This document shows, in pieces, positions 29,531-37,596 of a stretch of DNA of 64,000 nt (position 1 is its first letter; each line of letters begins with the position of its first letter). The translations under genes were made by a program, and so were the position numbers. This stretch comes from Burkholderiales bacterium (lineage in GTDB: Bacteria; Pseudomonadota; Gammaproteobacteria; Burkholderiales; Burkholderiaceae_C). The stretch lies in NCBI GenBank assembly GCA_021732385.1, contig JAKFVA010000025.1, positions 1 through 64,000 on the forward strand, given 5' to 3'. Under the pieces are notes generated by a model that was not told the DNA's origin, made no database searches, and was given only the letters and a program-made list of their open reading frames with translations.

Positions 29531-30697
29531 ATGCAGATTACTGTCCAACCAAATACTGCGGCGCTTGATTTTCCAGTCGTTAAAGGCTGGACTAACCAGT
29601 TGCTTGAAGCCAATAAGCATCCGGTGATCTGGATCAGCAACAGTATTGATCACATGGACCCGGCTTACCTGCGTCGTTTTGCTTACGTACTGGAATTCAA
29701 TACGCCGCCACGCGCGCAACGCCTAGCCATGGCTAGGCAACACCTTGGGGATTTAGGTGCCAGCCAGTCTCTGCTGGATCGTTTGAGTCAGAACGCTAGC
29801 CTGACACCGGCCATGCTGGCCAGTGCAGCAAAATTCACAGCATTGGTTCAGCACAGCCAGTTAGACAGCTTGACCGACGACGTGGTGCAGCACCACATTA
29901 CCAAGCAATGCCAGACTACGGGACTTGGCAGCCTAGGGGCTGTGCCCGAAATGGCAACCCGGTTTGACACCCGTTACCTCAGCGTGAAGGGCCGAGTCTC
30001 AGCCGAGCAGATCGTCACCTCACTGGCACGCACACTGCGCGGCAGCGCCGTATTTGCTGGGCCACCTGGCACAGGAAAAACCCAATTGGCGGCTCACATT
30101 GCTGAACGCGCTAATTTGGAATTGCTGTACCGCACCGCTGCCGACATTAACAACATGTGGTTCGGCCAATCCGAGCGCAACGTAGCCAAGTTATTTGAAG
30201 GTTGCGACATCAGTCGGCAAATGATTTTTCTGGACGAAGCTGATACCTTGCTTATGGCCCGCAGCAATGCGGGAAACCGGCCAGAGCGCGCAGTAACGGC
30301 TGAGTTCTTGCGGCGACTTGAGGCGTTTAAAGGTATTTGCATTTGTGCCACCAACCACAGCAGTACCTTCGATCCCGCACTGATGCGGCGATTTGTTTTT
30401 AGGCTTGACTTTGAACCTCTGAATTTTGTTCAGCGAACGCAGATGTTTGCGGAGCTAGCGCTAGAAAGCTCGGCAGATGAATGGCCCGCAAACATTGCAG
30501 CGCCAGATCTGTTACCTGCTGTTCGGCAAACACTAGAGCGCATGGATCGGCTGACGCCCGGAGATTTTGCAAACGTCAAAAAACGCTTTGTAGCGCTGGA
30601 TCGGCCTGCAAGCCCAGAAGACTGGCTGAATGAACTGCAAGAAGAACTAAACGCCAAAGGCGAACGAGCCCGTAGCGCTATTGGTTTTGTGCACTGA
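29531..30697 (+). CDS. AAA family ATPase, apparently lacking the first half of a tandem-AAA protein
   Basis: A 388-residue protein. Residues 17-130 look like the end of a first AAA module: WTNQLLEANKHPVIWISN with sensor 1 Asn, and DPAYLRRFAYVLEF with the arginine finger region. This module has no Walker motifs of its own. A complete second AAA module follows: Walker A GPPGTGKT at 177-184, Walker B MIFLDEAD at 231-238, sensor Asn in ICATNH, and DPALMRRF. The first 16 residues do not resemble the family, so the gene was probably truncated at its 5' end and given a new start. AAGGG precedes the ATG. It opens the plus-strand island block. Confidence 0.7.
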   Translation: MQITVQPNTAALDFPVVKGWTNQLLEANKHPVIWISNSIDHMDPAYLRRFAYVLEFNTPPRAQRLAMARQHLGDLGASQSLLDRLSQNASLTPAMLASAAKFTALVQHSQLDSLTDDVVQHHITKQCQTTGLGSLGAVPEMATRFDTRYLSVKGRVSAEQIVTSLARTLRGSAVFAGPPGTGKTQLAAHIAERANLELLYRTAADINNMWFGQSERNVAKLFEGCDISRQMIFLDEADTLLMARSNAGNRPERAVTAEFLRRLEAFKGICICATNHSSTFDPALMRRFVFRLDFEPLNFVQRTQMFAELALESSADEWPANIAAPDLLPAVRQTLERMDRLTPGDFANVKKRFVALDRPASPEDWLNELQEELNAKGERARSAIGFVH

Positions 30698-30731
30698 AGC
30701 AGCACACATTTAACAACTCAAGAGGTTTCAC

Positions 30732-31925
30732 ATGAATAAAACAGCAGCTGTGCTGGGTTTGGTCGCGGGCATTTTTGGTCTTATTGCCGCCGTAATTACT
30801 TTGGTGTTTGGAGGTGCTGCATCTGCATTTGGCGCGAAGGGGGCCAGTACAGTGGTGTACTTGGGCTGGGGCGGTGTCTTTTTTTCGTTTGCCACCATCG
30901 TATTTGGCGCGTTGGCATTTAGCAAACCGCGAGTTGCAGGTTGGGGGTTAACGGTCTGTGCAATCTTGGGTGCGGCGCTAGGCGGTACATTGGTAGCAAT
31001 TTGCATGCTGCTGGCGCTTGTGGCTGGTGTTTTGGCCTTCATGAGTTCACCTGCTCGTCCCAAGAACACGCTTGTCGTCAGCGAAGGTGCTGGCACAGTT
31101 AGTGGCAAGCTGGGAATCAAAACTTGGCAGCGTGTGGCGCTGTGGTCAGTCGGCGGTTTGGCTGGGTTGCTTGTTTTGCTGCTTGCAGCAAGCCAATCCA
31201 GCAAAAGTGGCAGTGAAACAGAAGTCAGCCAAACCCAGACACAGGCGGAAAACTCGCCGCTTGCTGCACTGGCAGCGGCACCAACAAGTGACCTCAAGCC
31301 TACCGGTCAACTCGCAGAATTGTTTCAGTTGGGTACCAAATCCACAGCCGTACAGCGCGAAAACGCCGAGAAATCAATTCAAGGCAAAGTTGTTGTTTGG
31401 CAATTGCGGGTCTATGAGGTTAAGCGCGAGGATGATGGCTATGTTGTCACCACGACCGACAGCATCAGCAGCCTGCTCGATGGCGAGCCCGTGGTGGCCA
31501 CTTCCATCTCACTCACGCCGCGTAACGCGGCAGAGCGCGTGGTCATAGAAGCGTTTAAAACAGGCGATAACATCCGCTTCAAGGGCTACATCAAAGATGT
31601 GTCACTGCGCCGAATTCGCATTAAACCCGCCATGCTTTGGCCGCAAAAGCAAGCCGCCCCCGTAGCTGCACAAAACTCCTCCGAGAATCCACAGGGTAGC
31701 CCTGTGCAACCCGACCACAAAACACTGAAAAACCGGTACATTCTGGAATGCACTGTTGGCGTGAAGCAAAACGCTATTCGGCTTGGGGGCATGGCGGAGG
31801 GAGATGCTGAAGAGTTAGCCAAAGCAACTTGTATGCAGTCTGGCATCAAGTTTGGTGAATGTGTAGTCCGAGACGGTGCAACTTACGAGGCGTGTAGCAG
31901 ACTAAGCAATGTGAGTGCGGAGTAA
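30732..31925 (+). CDS. Multi-pass membrane protein with a C-terminal OB-like domain, function unknown
   Basis: A 397-residue protein. The N-terminal half has four hydrophobic helices (VLGLVAGIFGLIAAVITLVF; VVYLGWGGVFFSFATIVFG; VAICMLLALVAGVLAFM) and, after a loop, a further helix VALWSVGGLAGLLVLLLA at about 136-154. A Gln/Ser/Ala-rich linker follows. Residues about 210-300 (IQGKVVVWQLRVYEVK ... GDNIRFKGYIKDVSLRRI) resemble an OB-fold, tRNA_anti-like domain. The end carries three Cys residues in a small domain. GAGG precedes the ATG. It follows the AAA gene by 34 bases and is probably co-transcribed with it. No known function. Confidence 0.65.
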   Translation: MNKTAAVLGLVAGIFGLIAAVITLVFGGAASAFGAKGASTVVYLGWGGVFFSFATIVFGALAFSKPRVAGWGLTVCAILGAALGGTLVAICMLLALVAGVLAFMSSPARPKNTLVVSEGAGTVSGKLGIKTWQRVALWSVGGLAGLLVLLLAASQSSKSGSETEVSQTQTQAENSPLAALAAAPTSDLKPTGQLAELFQLGTKSTAVQRENAEKSIQGKVVVWQLRVYEVKREDDGYVVTTTDSISSLLDGEPVVATSISLTPRNAAERVVIEAFKTGDNIRFKGYIKDVSLRRIRIKPAMLWPQKQAAPVAAQNSSENPQGSPVQPDHKTLKNRYILECTVGVKQNAIRLGGMAEGDAEELAKATCMQSGIKFGECVVRDGATYEACSRLSNVSAE

Positions 31926-31953
31926 ATTTTTATTGCTTAAATTTGGGCTAAGC

Positions 31954-32847
31954 ATGAATGAAGAAAATGACCTTGTAGAAAATTTAGAAGACGATCTCAC
32001 ACCAGAAGTTGGAGGATTCGATTTATTTGAACTTCTAGCAATATTTGGTACTAAATTAGATCCTCAGAAGTGCAAATTTCATTTTGCCAAAAGCAAGCTG
32101 CAAAAACATATTGATGGATTTTCAGCAAGAAGTAGTTTTAAAGAATTTCAAGAATATCAAACTGCACGTAATTTCAAGAGAGAGTTTATTGTTTCTTTTT
32201 ATCTACAAAATGGTTTTTGGATGTTTGCTGGTGTCTGGAAATCTTTATCAGTTGAAGAAGTGCTACGACCGAATAAAAAAAGTCACTTCCGCTACACCAC
32301 GGAATTCGTATCTAGCAGCACACCACTAGAACGAAGATTGATTGTCAAATGGTTTGACCGTTTTCGTCATAGCTACCCAACTGGTGAGAAATTGGCAAAA
32401 GGACTGCATTTGCACAGCATTTTGGAGTTGCCTGATACCCTGGGACATTTTCCAGGTTACGCATCAATCAAACTTAGTTTGTCTGCGATCAAGAGGGTTG
32501 TCGAAAACCCGGGATTAAGCACCGAATGGCGCACAGCACTGGAAAGCGTACCCGGTGTTTACGTGATTTCTGATATCAGCAATGGCCACCTCTATGTTGG
32601 CTCTGCCACCGGCTCTAGTGGAATTTGGCAACGCTGGGTTAACTATGCAAATACTGGTCATGGCGGAGATATTGAATTAATTGAACTTGTAAAAAATAAT
32701 GGTGATCAATATCCATTTGATAATTTCATATTTTCGCTTTTATGGTACGGAGGTACTGCGGCTAGCGATGAAGAAGTTTTCGTGAAAGAATCATTTTGGA
32801 AGATTGCACTTTTGTCCCGCGAATTTGGCAACTACAACGCGAATTAG
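31954..32847 (+). CDS. GIY-YIG domain protein with an unknown N-terminal domain
   Basis: A 297-residue protein. The C-terminal GIY-YIG nuclease domain begins at about residue 200: GVYVISD at 201-207, LYVGSATGSSGIWQRW at 213-228 with the conserved Arg, and the Glu in VKESFWK near 279, so the core catalytic residues appear intact. The N-terminal 190 residues, with an acidic start and FVSFYLQNGFWMFAGVW-like strands, match no domain I know. The DNA is markedly more AT-rich than the neighbours, a sign of separate origin. An ATG at 31915 would overlap the previous gene; 31954 is preferred. Likely cuts DNA; target unknown. Confidence 0.75.
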   Translation: MNEENDLVENLEDDLTPEVGGFDLFELLAIFGTKLDPQKCKFHFAKSKLQKHIDGFSARSSFKEFQEYQTARNFKREFIVSFYLQNGFWMFAGVWKSLSVEEVLRPNKKSHFRYTTEFVSSSTPLERRLIVKWFDRFRHSYPTGEKLAKGLHLHSILELPDTLGHFPGYASIKLSLSAIKRVVENPGLSTEWRTALESVPGVYVISDISNGHLYVGSATGSSGIWQRWVNYANTGHGGDIELIELVKNNGDQYPFDNFIFSLLWYGGTAASDEEVFVKESFWKIALLSREFGNYNAN

Positions 32848-32882
32848 CGGCTTGATCAGCTGGCATGGGATTAGTGGTTAGC

Positions 32883-34421
32883 ATGATGCTCTCCAAATCT
32901 AAACTCCTAGCTTACCGCCAATGCCCCAAACGTCTTTGGCTAGAGCTGCACCGCAAAGACTTGGCGGTGTATGCGCAGGCTACGCAGGCGGTATTTGCCG
33001 CCGGGAATCTGGTTGGTGAGTTGGCGACGCGTTTGTATGACCCTGACCAAGCAGGCCAGACCTTTAAAGTCGAGCGCGGTCAAATTGACGCAGTGTTGGC
33101 TTTAACCCAAGCTGCGCTACCGTTGCGCAAACCTATCTTTGAAGCCGGTTTTTCTGCAGCAGGTGCTTTGGCATTTGCCGATGTACTGCTGCCTGTTAAA
33201 CACAAAGGTAAGCGTGCTTGGCGCATGGTGGAAGTCAAGTCTTCTACCAAAGTAGCAGACATTTACCACGACGATGTGGCCATACAAAGCTTCGTAGCAC
33301 GGCAGTCTGGATTGCTGCTGGCATCCGTAGCGCTGGCACATATTGACAAAACCTTCGTCTACGCGGGGTATGGCGACTATCAAGGCTTGTTGGTTGAGCA
33401 TGACTTGACCGAAGAAGCTTTTGCCCGTGAGGACGAGGTACGTGGATGGATAGCTGCAGCACAAACCACAGCACGCAAACGCACTGAACCCCGCATACGC
33501 ACTGGCGAACAATGCAGCAAACCTTACGGCTGCGCTTTTTTAGCCTACTGCGCTGGCCAAGAACCACCGGCCGCCTTTCCTGTTCAATGGCTGCCCCGCG
33601 TGCAGGCCAAGGCGCTTAAAACCAAACTGGCCGAGCCTGACGTGATCGACTTGCGTGATGTACCTGACACTTTGCTAAATCCACAGCAATTGCGGGTCAA
33701 GAGTCATACCCTGTCGGGAAAAGTCTATTTCGACAAAGCAACCTCCGCCAGCGCTTTAGCTGGGCACAAGTTGCCCGCTTATTTTCTGGACTTTGAAACG
33801 ATTTCATTTGCAGTACCGCAATGGCGCGGCACCGAGCCGTTTCAAGCCATACCGTTTCAGTTCTCAGTGCACCGTTTGTCGCGCAGCCTGCAACTGAAGC
33901 ACACCCCACATCTTGACTTGACGGGCGCTGATCCTTCAACTGGGCTTGCGAGCGCTTTGGTCAAGGCATGCGGTACGTCTGGCCCCATATTTGTGTACAA
34001 CAAGTCTTTTGAATCGACGCGCATCAAAGAACTTGTGGTGCGGCTGCCCAAGCTGGGCGCGGCGCTGCGGGCAATTGACAGCCGCTTGGTGGATTTGCAC
34101 CCAGTAGTGGTGGATTGCTACTACCACCCCAGCCAACAAGGCAGTTGGAGCATCAAGGCGGTACTTCCCGCTATGGTGCCCACACTTGCTTATGACCAAC
34201 TGCAAGGCGTACAGGACGGCGGTGCTGCACAGGCAAGCTACTTAGCGGCAGCATTTCCGCAATTACAGGCAGCTAACGCGCAAAGCACTGCCCCCAAAAC
34301 CCAGGCGCAAATCAAGGCGCAATTGCTGGCTTACTGCCGCCTGGATACCTTTGCCATGGTGAAGATTTGGGCCAAGCTGTCTGGCTGCAACGAGGCAAGC
34401 AGCTTGACTGATAGTCAGTAA
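32883..34421 (+). CDS. DUF2779 nuclease: Cas4-like N-terminus plus DEDD-type exonuclease C-terminus
   Basis: A 512-residue predicted double nuclease. The N-terminal part looks like a Cas4/RecB PD-(D/E)XK domain: D100 in FADVLLP, E117-x-K119 in MVEVKSS, and four cysteines that could hold an iron-sulfur cluster (C14 in YRQCPKRLW, then C211, C217 and C223 in CSKPYGCAFLAYC). The C-terminal DUF2779 part reads like a DEDD 3'-5' exonuclease: D303-F-E305 in YFLDFETISF, D404 in DSRLVDL and D488 in YCRLDTFAM. Starts at 32883 or 32886 are both possible. It is followed after 22 bases by a WYL regulator. Family members are uncharacterised as far as I know. Confidence 0.8.
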   Translation: MMLSKSKLLAYRQCPKRLWLELHRKDLAVYAQATQAVFAAGNLVGELATRLYDPDQAGQTFKVERGQIDAVLALTQAALPLRKPIFEAGFSAAGALAFADVLLPVKHKGKRAWRMVEVKSSTKVADIYHDDVAIQSFVARQSGLLLASVALAHIDKTFVYAGYGDYQGLLVEHDLTEEAFAREDEVRGWIAAAQTTARKRTEPRIRTGEQCSKPYGCAFLAYCAGQEPPAAFPVQWLPRVQAKALKTKLAEPDVIDLRDVPDTLLNPQQLRVKSHTLSGKVYFDKATSASALAGHKLPAYFLDFETISFAVPQWRGTEPFQAIPFQFSVHRLSRSLQLKHTPHLDLTGADPSTGLASALVKACGTSGPIFVYNKSFESTRIKELVVRLPKLGAALRAIDSRLVDLHPVVVDCYYHPSQQGSWSIKAVLPAMVPTLAYDQLQGVQDGGAAQASYLAAAFPQLQAANAQSTAPKTQAQIKAQLLAYCRLDTFAMVKIWAKLSGCNEASSLTDSQ

Positions 34422-34443
34422 GGTCACATCTCCACACCCCGCC

Positions 34444-35430
34444 ATGCCGAAGCGACCAAGCAATTTAGACACGTTGAAACTTGCGCTGGAGCTGCTCAAA
34501 CGTATTCCGCGCCACTGCAAGATTTCCACAACAGAACTCAAACACCAGTTGGATCATGCTGGCTTGGTACGCGAGTTACGCACCATCCAGCGCCAGCTAG
34601 ACGAGTTGGTGCAGCACTTCGATATTGACCGCGATTCCAGCTCCAAGCCCTACGGCTATCAGTGGAAAAAAGATGCCAAAGGTTTGTGCCTGCCCACACT
34701 CAGCGAGCCTGAATCATTGGTGCTCAGCCTAGCCGAGCAGCACTTGCGCGACTTGCTGCCGGCCAGCGTCATGGGGACGATGGACAGTTTTTTCGCGCAG
34801 GCAAAAGACAACTTGCGCCAGATCAAAGCGGTAGGGCCAGAGCAAAAGCTGCAGCGCACCAAAGGCGGTGAATGGCTGCGCAAGGTGCGGGTCGTAGCCA
34901 CCACGCAACCGCTGTTGCCGCCCAAAATTACAGCTGGTGTTTTTGCAGCGGTAAGCAATGCGCTGTACAACAACCAGTGGCTGGATGTGGACTACAAAAA
35001 CGCGCAAGGCAAGCGCCAACAAGCGCGGGTCATGCCCTTGGGTCTGGCACACCAGGGGCCAAGGCTGTATTTGGTTTGCCGCTTTGACGGTTACGAGAAC
35101 GAACGCAGCCTAGCCTTGCACCGCATGCTGTCCGCCAAGGCTAGGCATAATTTTGAAGCGCCTAAAGATTTTGACCTGCAAGCCTTTGACGATGACGGGC
35201 GTTTTGGTTATGGCACTGGCAAGCGCATCACACTCAAACTGCACATCAGCAAGGCGGCTGGCTTGCACTTGCTTGAAAGTCCATTGGCCAAAGATCAAAT
35301 TGTGCTGGAACTGGATCAGCACTATGAAATTACCGCTACCGTCGTTGAATCTGCGCAACTGCGATGGTGGTTGCGCGGATTTGGCAAAGCGGCTCAAGTG
35401 CTGGAGCCTGCAGGTTTGCTGGCACCTTAA
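34444..35430 (+). CDS. WYL-domain transcriptional regulator
   Basis: A 328-residue protein with an N-terminal winged helix (KLALELLKRIPRHCKISTTE, then LRTIQRQLDELVQHF) and a central WYL domain (WLDVDYKNAQGKRQQARVMP, then LGLAHQGPRLYLVCRFDGYE and LALHRMLSAK), plus the WCX-like C-terminal extension (LRWWLRGFGKAAQVLEP). WYL regulators often control phage-defence genes and sense nucleic-acid or nucleotide ligands (BrxR, CapW). It lies 22 bases after the DUF2779 gene and upstream of sir2. It is the natural candidate to bind the 17-bp palindrome at 35516. Confidence 0.9.
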   Translation: MPKRPSNLDTLKLALELLKRIPRHCKISTTELKHQLDHAGLVRELRTIQRQLDELVQHFDIDRDSSSKPYGYQWKKDAKGLCLPTLSEPESLVLSLAEQHLRDLLPASVMGTMDSFFAQAKDNLRQIKAVGPEQKLQRTKGGEWLRKVRVVATTQPLLPPKITAGVFAAVSNALYNNQWLDVDYKNAQGKRQQARVMPLGLAHQGPRLYLVCRFDGYENERSLALHRMLSAKARHNFEAPKDFDLQAFDDDGRFGYGTGKRITLKLHISKAAGLHLLESPLAKDQIVLELDQHYEITATVVESAQLRWWLRGFGKAAQVLEPAGLLAP

Positions 35431-35515
35431 TGCGAAATTATTGTTCTGGCAAATAAACGATTGTGGGCATAGTTGATATCTGCTTGTTTACTTAGTACGC
35501 ATCGTATGGTTGAAA

Positions 35516-35532
35516 GCGACACATTGTGTCGC
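35516..35532 (+). promoter_or_regulatory. Perfect 17-bp palindrome upstream of sir2
   Basis: GCGACACA-T-TGTGTCGC, 8-bp perfect arms around one base, 34 bases before the sir2 ATG and 86 after the WYL stop. A similar site lies before the AAA gene. It is most likely an operator for a dimeric regulator. Confidence 0.55.
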
Positions 35533-35566
35533 CCAGAGCCACATGATCTAAGTTTTCCTAACCCCT

Positions 35567-36337
35567 ATGAACCTAGCTACTAAAGCGCTAGCGAGCGTCC
35601 CAGAAGCAGCGGCGCAAGCCTTGCAAAATGCCACACGGATTATTGTTTTTTCTGGTGCTGGTATGTCGGCAGAAAGTGGCATTGCGACCTTTCGTGACGC
35701 GCAAACGGGCTTGTGGGCCAACTTCAAACCCGAAGAACTCGCTAGCCCAGCGGGATGGCGCGCTGACCATGCGCGCGTGTGGGCCTGGTACGAATGGCGG
35801 CGGGCACTGGTACAAAAAGCGGAGCCGAATACAGGCCACCGCGCCATAGCCGAGTTGGCAAGGATCAAAAAAGTATGGGTGATAACTCAGAATGTGGACG
35901 ATCTGCACGAGCGCGCGGGTTCTACTGGTGTACTGCACTTGCATGGCAGCTTGTTCGCGCCCCGCTGCTTTGCGTGTGCAGAACCAGCATCGCTTTCAGA
36001 GAGTCGCCTGCTGCAGCCTGTAGAAAAATTAGCGCCACCCAGGTGCGAACGTTGCCAGGGCTACGTGCGGCCCGGCGTAGTGTGGTTTGGTGAAGATTTG
36101 CCGCAGGGTGTATGGAAGCAAGCACAGACGCTCGTAGCCGAATGCGACTTGTTGATTGCTGTTGGCACTTCTGGTGTGGTGTATCCAGCGGCTGGCTTGG
36201 TCAGCTCAGCGGCGCAGCGCGGCATTTTTGTGCTTGGGGTTAACCCACAAACGAGTGCGCTGGACGAGGTGACCAGTTTGAATTGGCGGGTTAGCGCTGC
36301 TTTGGGCTTGCCTGCGCTTTTATCGGCACTGATTTAG
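35567..36337 (+). CDS. SIR2 family NAD-dependent protein deacylase (class III type)
   Basis: A 256-residue sirtuin. NAD-binding GAGMSAESGI at 30-39, TQNVDDLH with Gln108, Asn109 and Asp111, catalytic His126 in LHLHGSLF, and the structural zinc cysteines C134, C137, C160 and C163 are all present. Y75-x2-R78 (WYEWRR) is the pair that marks class III sirtuins preferring succinyl, malonyl or glutaryl lysine (CobB/SIRT5). It looks like a housekeeping-type deacylase, not a long defence SIR2 NADase, yet it sits in the island and has a palindromic operator. Its stop overlaps the convergent DUF4143 gene stop by 4 bases. Confidence 0.92.
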   Translation: MNLATKALASVPEAAAQALQNATRIIVFSGAGMSAESGIATFRDAQTGLWANFKPEELASPAGWRADHARVWAWYEWRRALVQKAEPNTGHRAIAELARIKKVWVITQNVDDLHERAGSTGVLHLHGSLFAPRCFACAEPASLSESRLLQPVEKLAPPRCERCQGYVRPGVVWFGEDLPQGVWKQAQTLVAECDLLIAVGTSGVVYPAAGLVSSAAQRGIFVLGVNPQTSALDEVTSLNWRVSAALGLPALLSALI

Positions 36338-37500
36338 TCCGCCGCCGCTATAGCACGCCAACCCACCACCTGCGCCTCGAAGCGCTCGGCATTCAAGTCG
36401 CCTCCGTAGACCAGTGCATTGCGCGTGGGTTGGCCTAAATGACGCTGCACGGTTTGCAGGCCGCGCGTCCAATCGGGCTGGAATGTTGCGCCGGACTTGA
36501 TTTCTACCAACGTAATGCCGCCGCTTTGTTCAAGCAATAAATCAATTTCATTGCCTATGTTGTCACGCCAAAAATACAGGGGTTGTTTGTTGCCCCGTGC
36601 CGCGCGCCATTTAAGCGCTTCAGTGACAACCCAGGTTTCAAACAAAGCACCACGCGCATAGTGCGTTGAGAGTTCGCGCTCGCTGGTGATGCCAAGCAGC
36701 CAGGCGCACAGGCCCGTGTCTAAAAAGTACAGTTTGGGCGCTTTGACAAGGCGCTTGCCAAAGTTGCGGTAGTAGGGTGCGACGCGCTTGACTACATAGG
36801 AGGCTTCCAGCAAATTCATCCATGAATTAGCGGTGGGCTGCGCAATGCCGCAGTCATTGGCTAGGCTATTGAGATTGAGCAACTGACCTGTACGGGCAGC
36901 GCAAAGGCGCATGAAGCGCTGGAAATTACCAAGGTCTTGCACCGCAGACAGGCTACGCACATCACGCTCAATGTAGCTGGCTATATAGTCGGCATAAAAG
37001 CGCTGCGGATCGAGTTTGCGAGCATGTACGGCCGGGTAGCCGCCTTGCAGCATCAAGGAGTCAATTGATGTGGGTGGGTTGCCTGCATCGGTCAATTCTT
37101 TCAACCGCAACGGGTGTAGCTCCAGCAAACCAGCCCGCCCGGCCAGACTCTGCGTCACACCAGCCATGAGGGAAAACTGCTGCGAGCCCGACAGCACATA
37201 TTGGCCCATCAAGCCTGATGTATCCACCGCAGTTTGAATGTAGGAAAACAAGCCGGGCACGTGCTGCGCTTCGTCAATAATGAGTGGTGCCGGAAAGCGC
37301 GCTAAAAATGCCCGCGCATCGCGCTTTGCAAACTCACGCAAATCCAAATCTTCAAGTGAGACGATGGTCCAGCCTGGCAGCGCTGTCTTGAGCAATGTTG
37401 ACTTGCCAGCTTGACGCGAGCCGGTAACCACAACCACCGGATAGTCATCCAGCAGCAGCGTCAACAATTCACGGCAAGAGCGGGGGTAGAAGCTGGACAT
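36334..37500 (-). CDS. ATP-binding protein with DUF4143 domain
   Basis: A 388-residue member of the widespread AAA_14-DUF4143 family of unknown function, often found near mobile elements. Walker A GSRQAGKST spans 27-35 and Walker B LIIDEAQH 73-80. Sensor region VLSGSQQFSLM follows. The C-terminal DUF4143 part contains a PD-(D/E)XK-like core, NEIDLLLEQSGGITLVEIKSG, with D and E-x-K. It is on the minus strand, unlike the rest of the island, and immediately follows hisD (97 bases). A perfect 41-bp palindrome overlaps its start codon. Confidence 0.88.
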   Translation of the reverse strand: MSSFYPRSCRELLTLLLDDYPVVVVTGSRQAGKSTLLKTALPGWTIVSLEDLDLREFAKRDARAFLARFPAPLIIDEAQHVPGLFSYIQTAVDTSGLMGQYVLSGSQQFSLMAGVTQSLAGRAGLLELHPLRLKELTDAGNPPTSIDSLMLQGGYPAVHARKLDPQRFYADYIASYIERDVRSLSAVQDLGNFQRFMRLCAARTGQLLNLNSLANDCGIAQPTANSWMNLLEASYVVKRVAPYYRNFGKRLVKAPKLYFLDTGLCAWLLGITSERELSTHYARGALFETWVVTEALKWRAARGNKQPLYFWRDNIGNEIDLLLEQSGGITLVEIKSGATFQPDWTRGLQTVQRHLGQPTRNALVYGGDLNAERFEAQVVGWRAIAAAD

Positions 37501-37538
37501 TTTGCTATTTTAATATTGAATATTAAAATAGCAAAATG
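37498..37538 (-). promoter_or_regulatory. 41-bp perfect palindrome over the start codon of the DUF4143 ATPase gene
   Basis: Two 20-bp arms (37498-37517 and 37519-37538), perfectly complementary around one base at 37518. The arms contain GCTATTTTAATATT and are strikingly AT-rich. The outermost three bases of the left arm are the ATG of the ATPase gene. It may be an operator, an mRNA hairpin hiding the start, or an element end. Confidence 0.75.
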
Positions 37539-37596
37539 GTGCTGCAAACGCAGGTGTCACCGCAGCAGCCGTTGCAAGCCTTGCTGTTCGGGCAAG

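Noticed and set aside
35473-35510. A sigma-70-like promoter in front of sir2 (TTGATA with a TATGGT further on)
   Set aside because: The spacing between the two hexamers is far from 17 bases; I kept only the palindrome as a supportable regulatory site.
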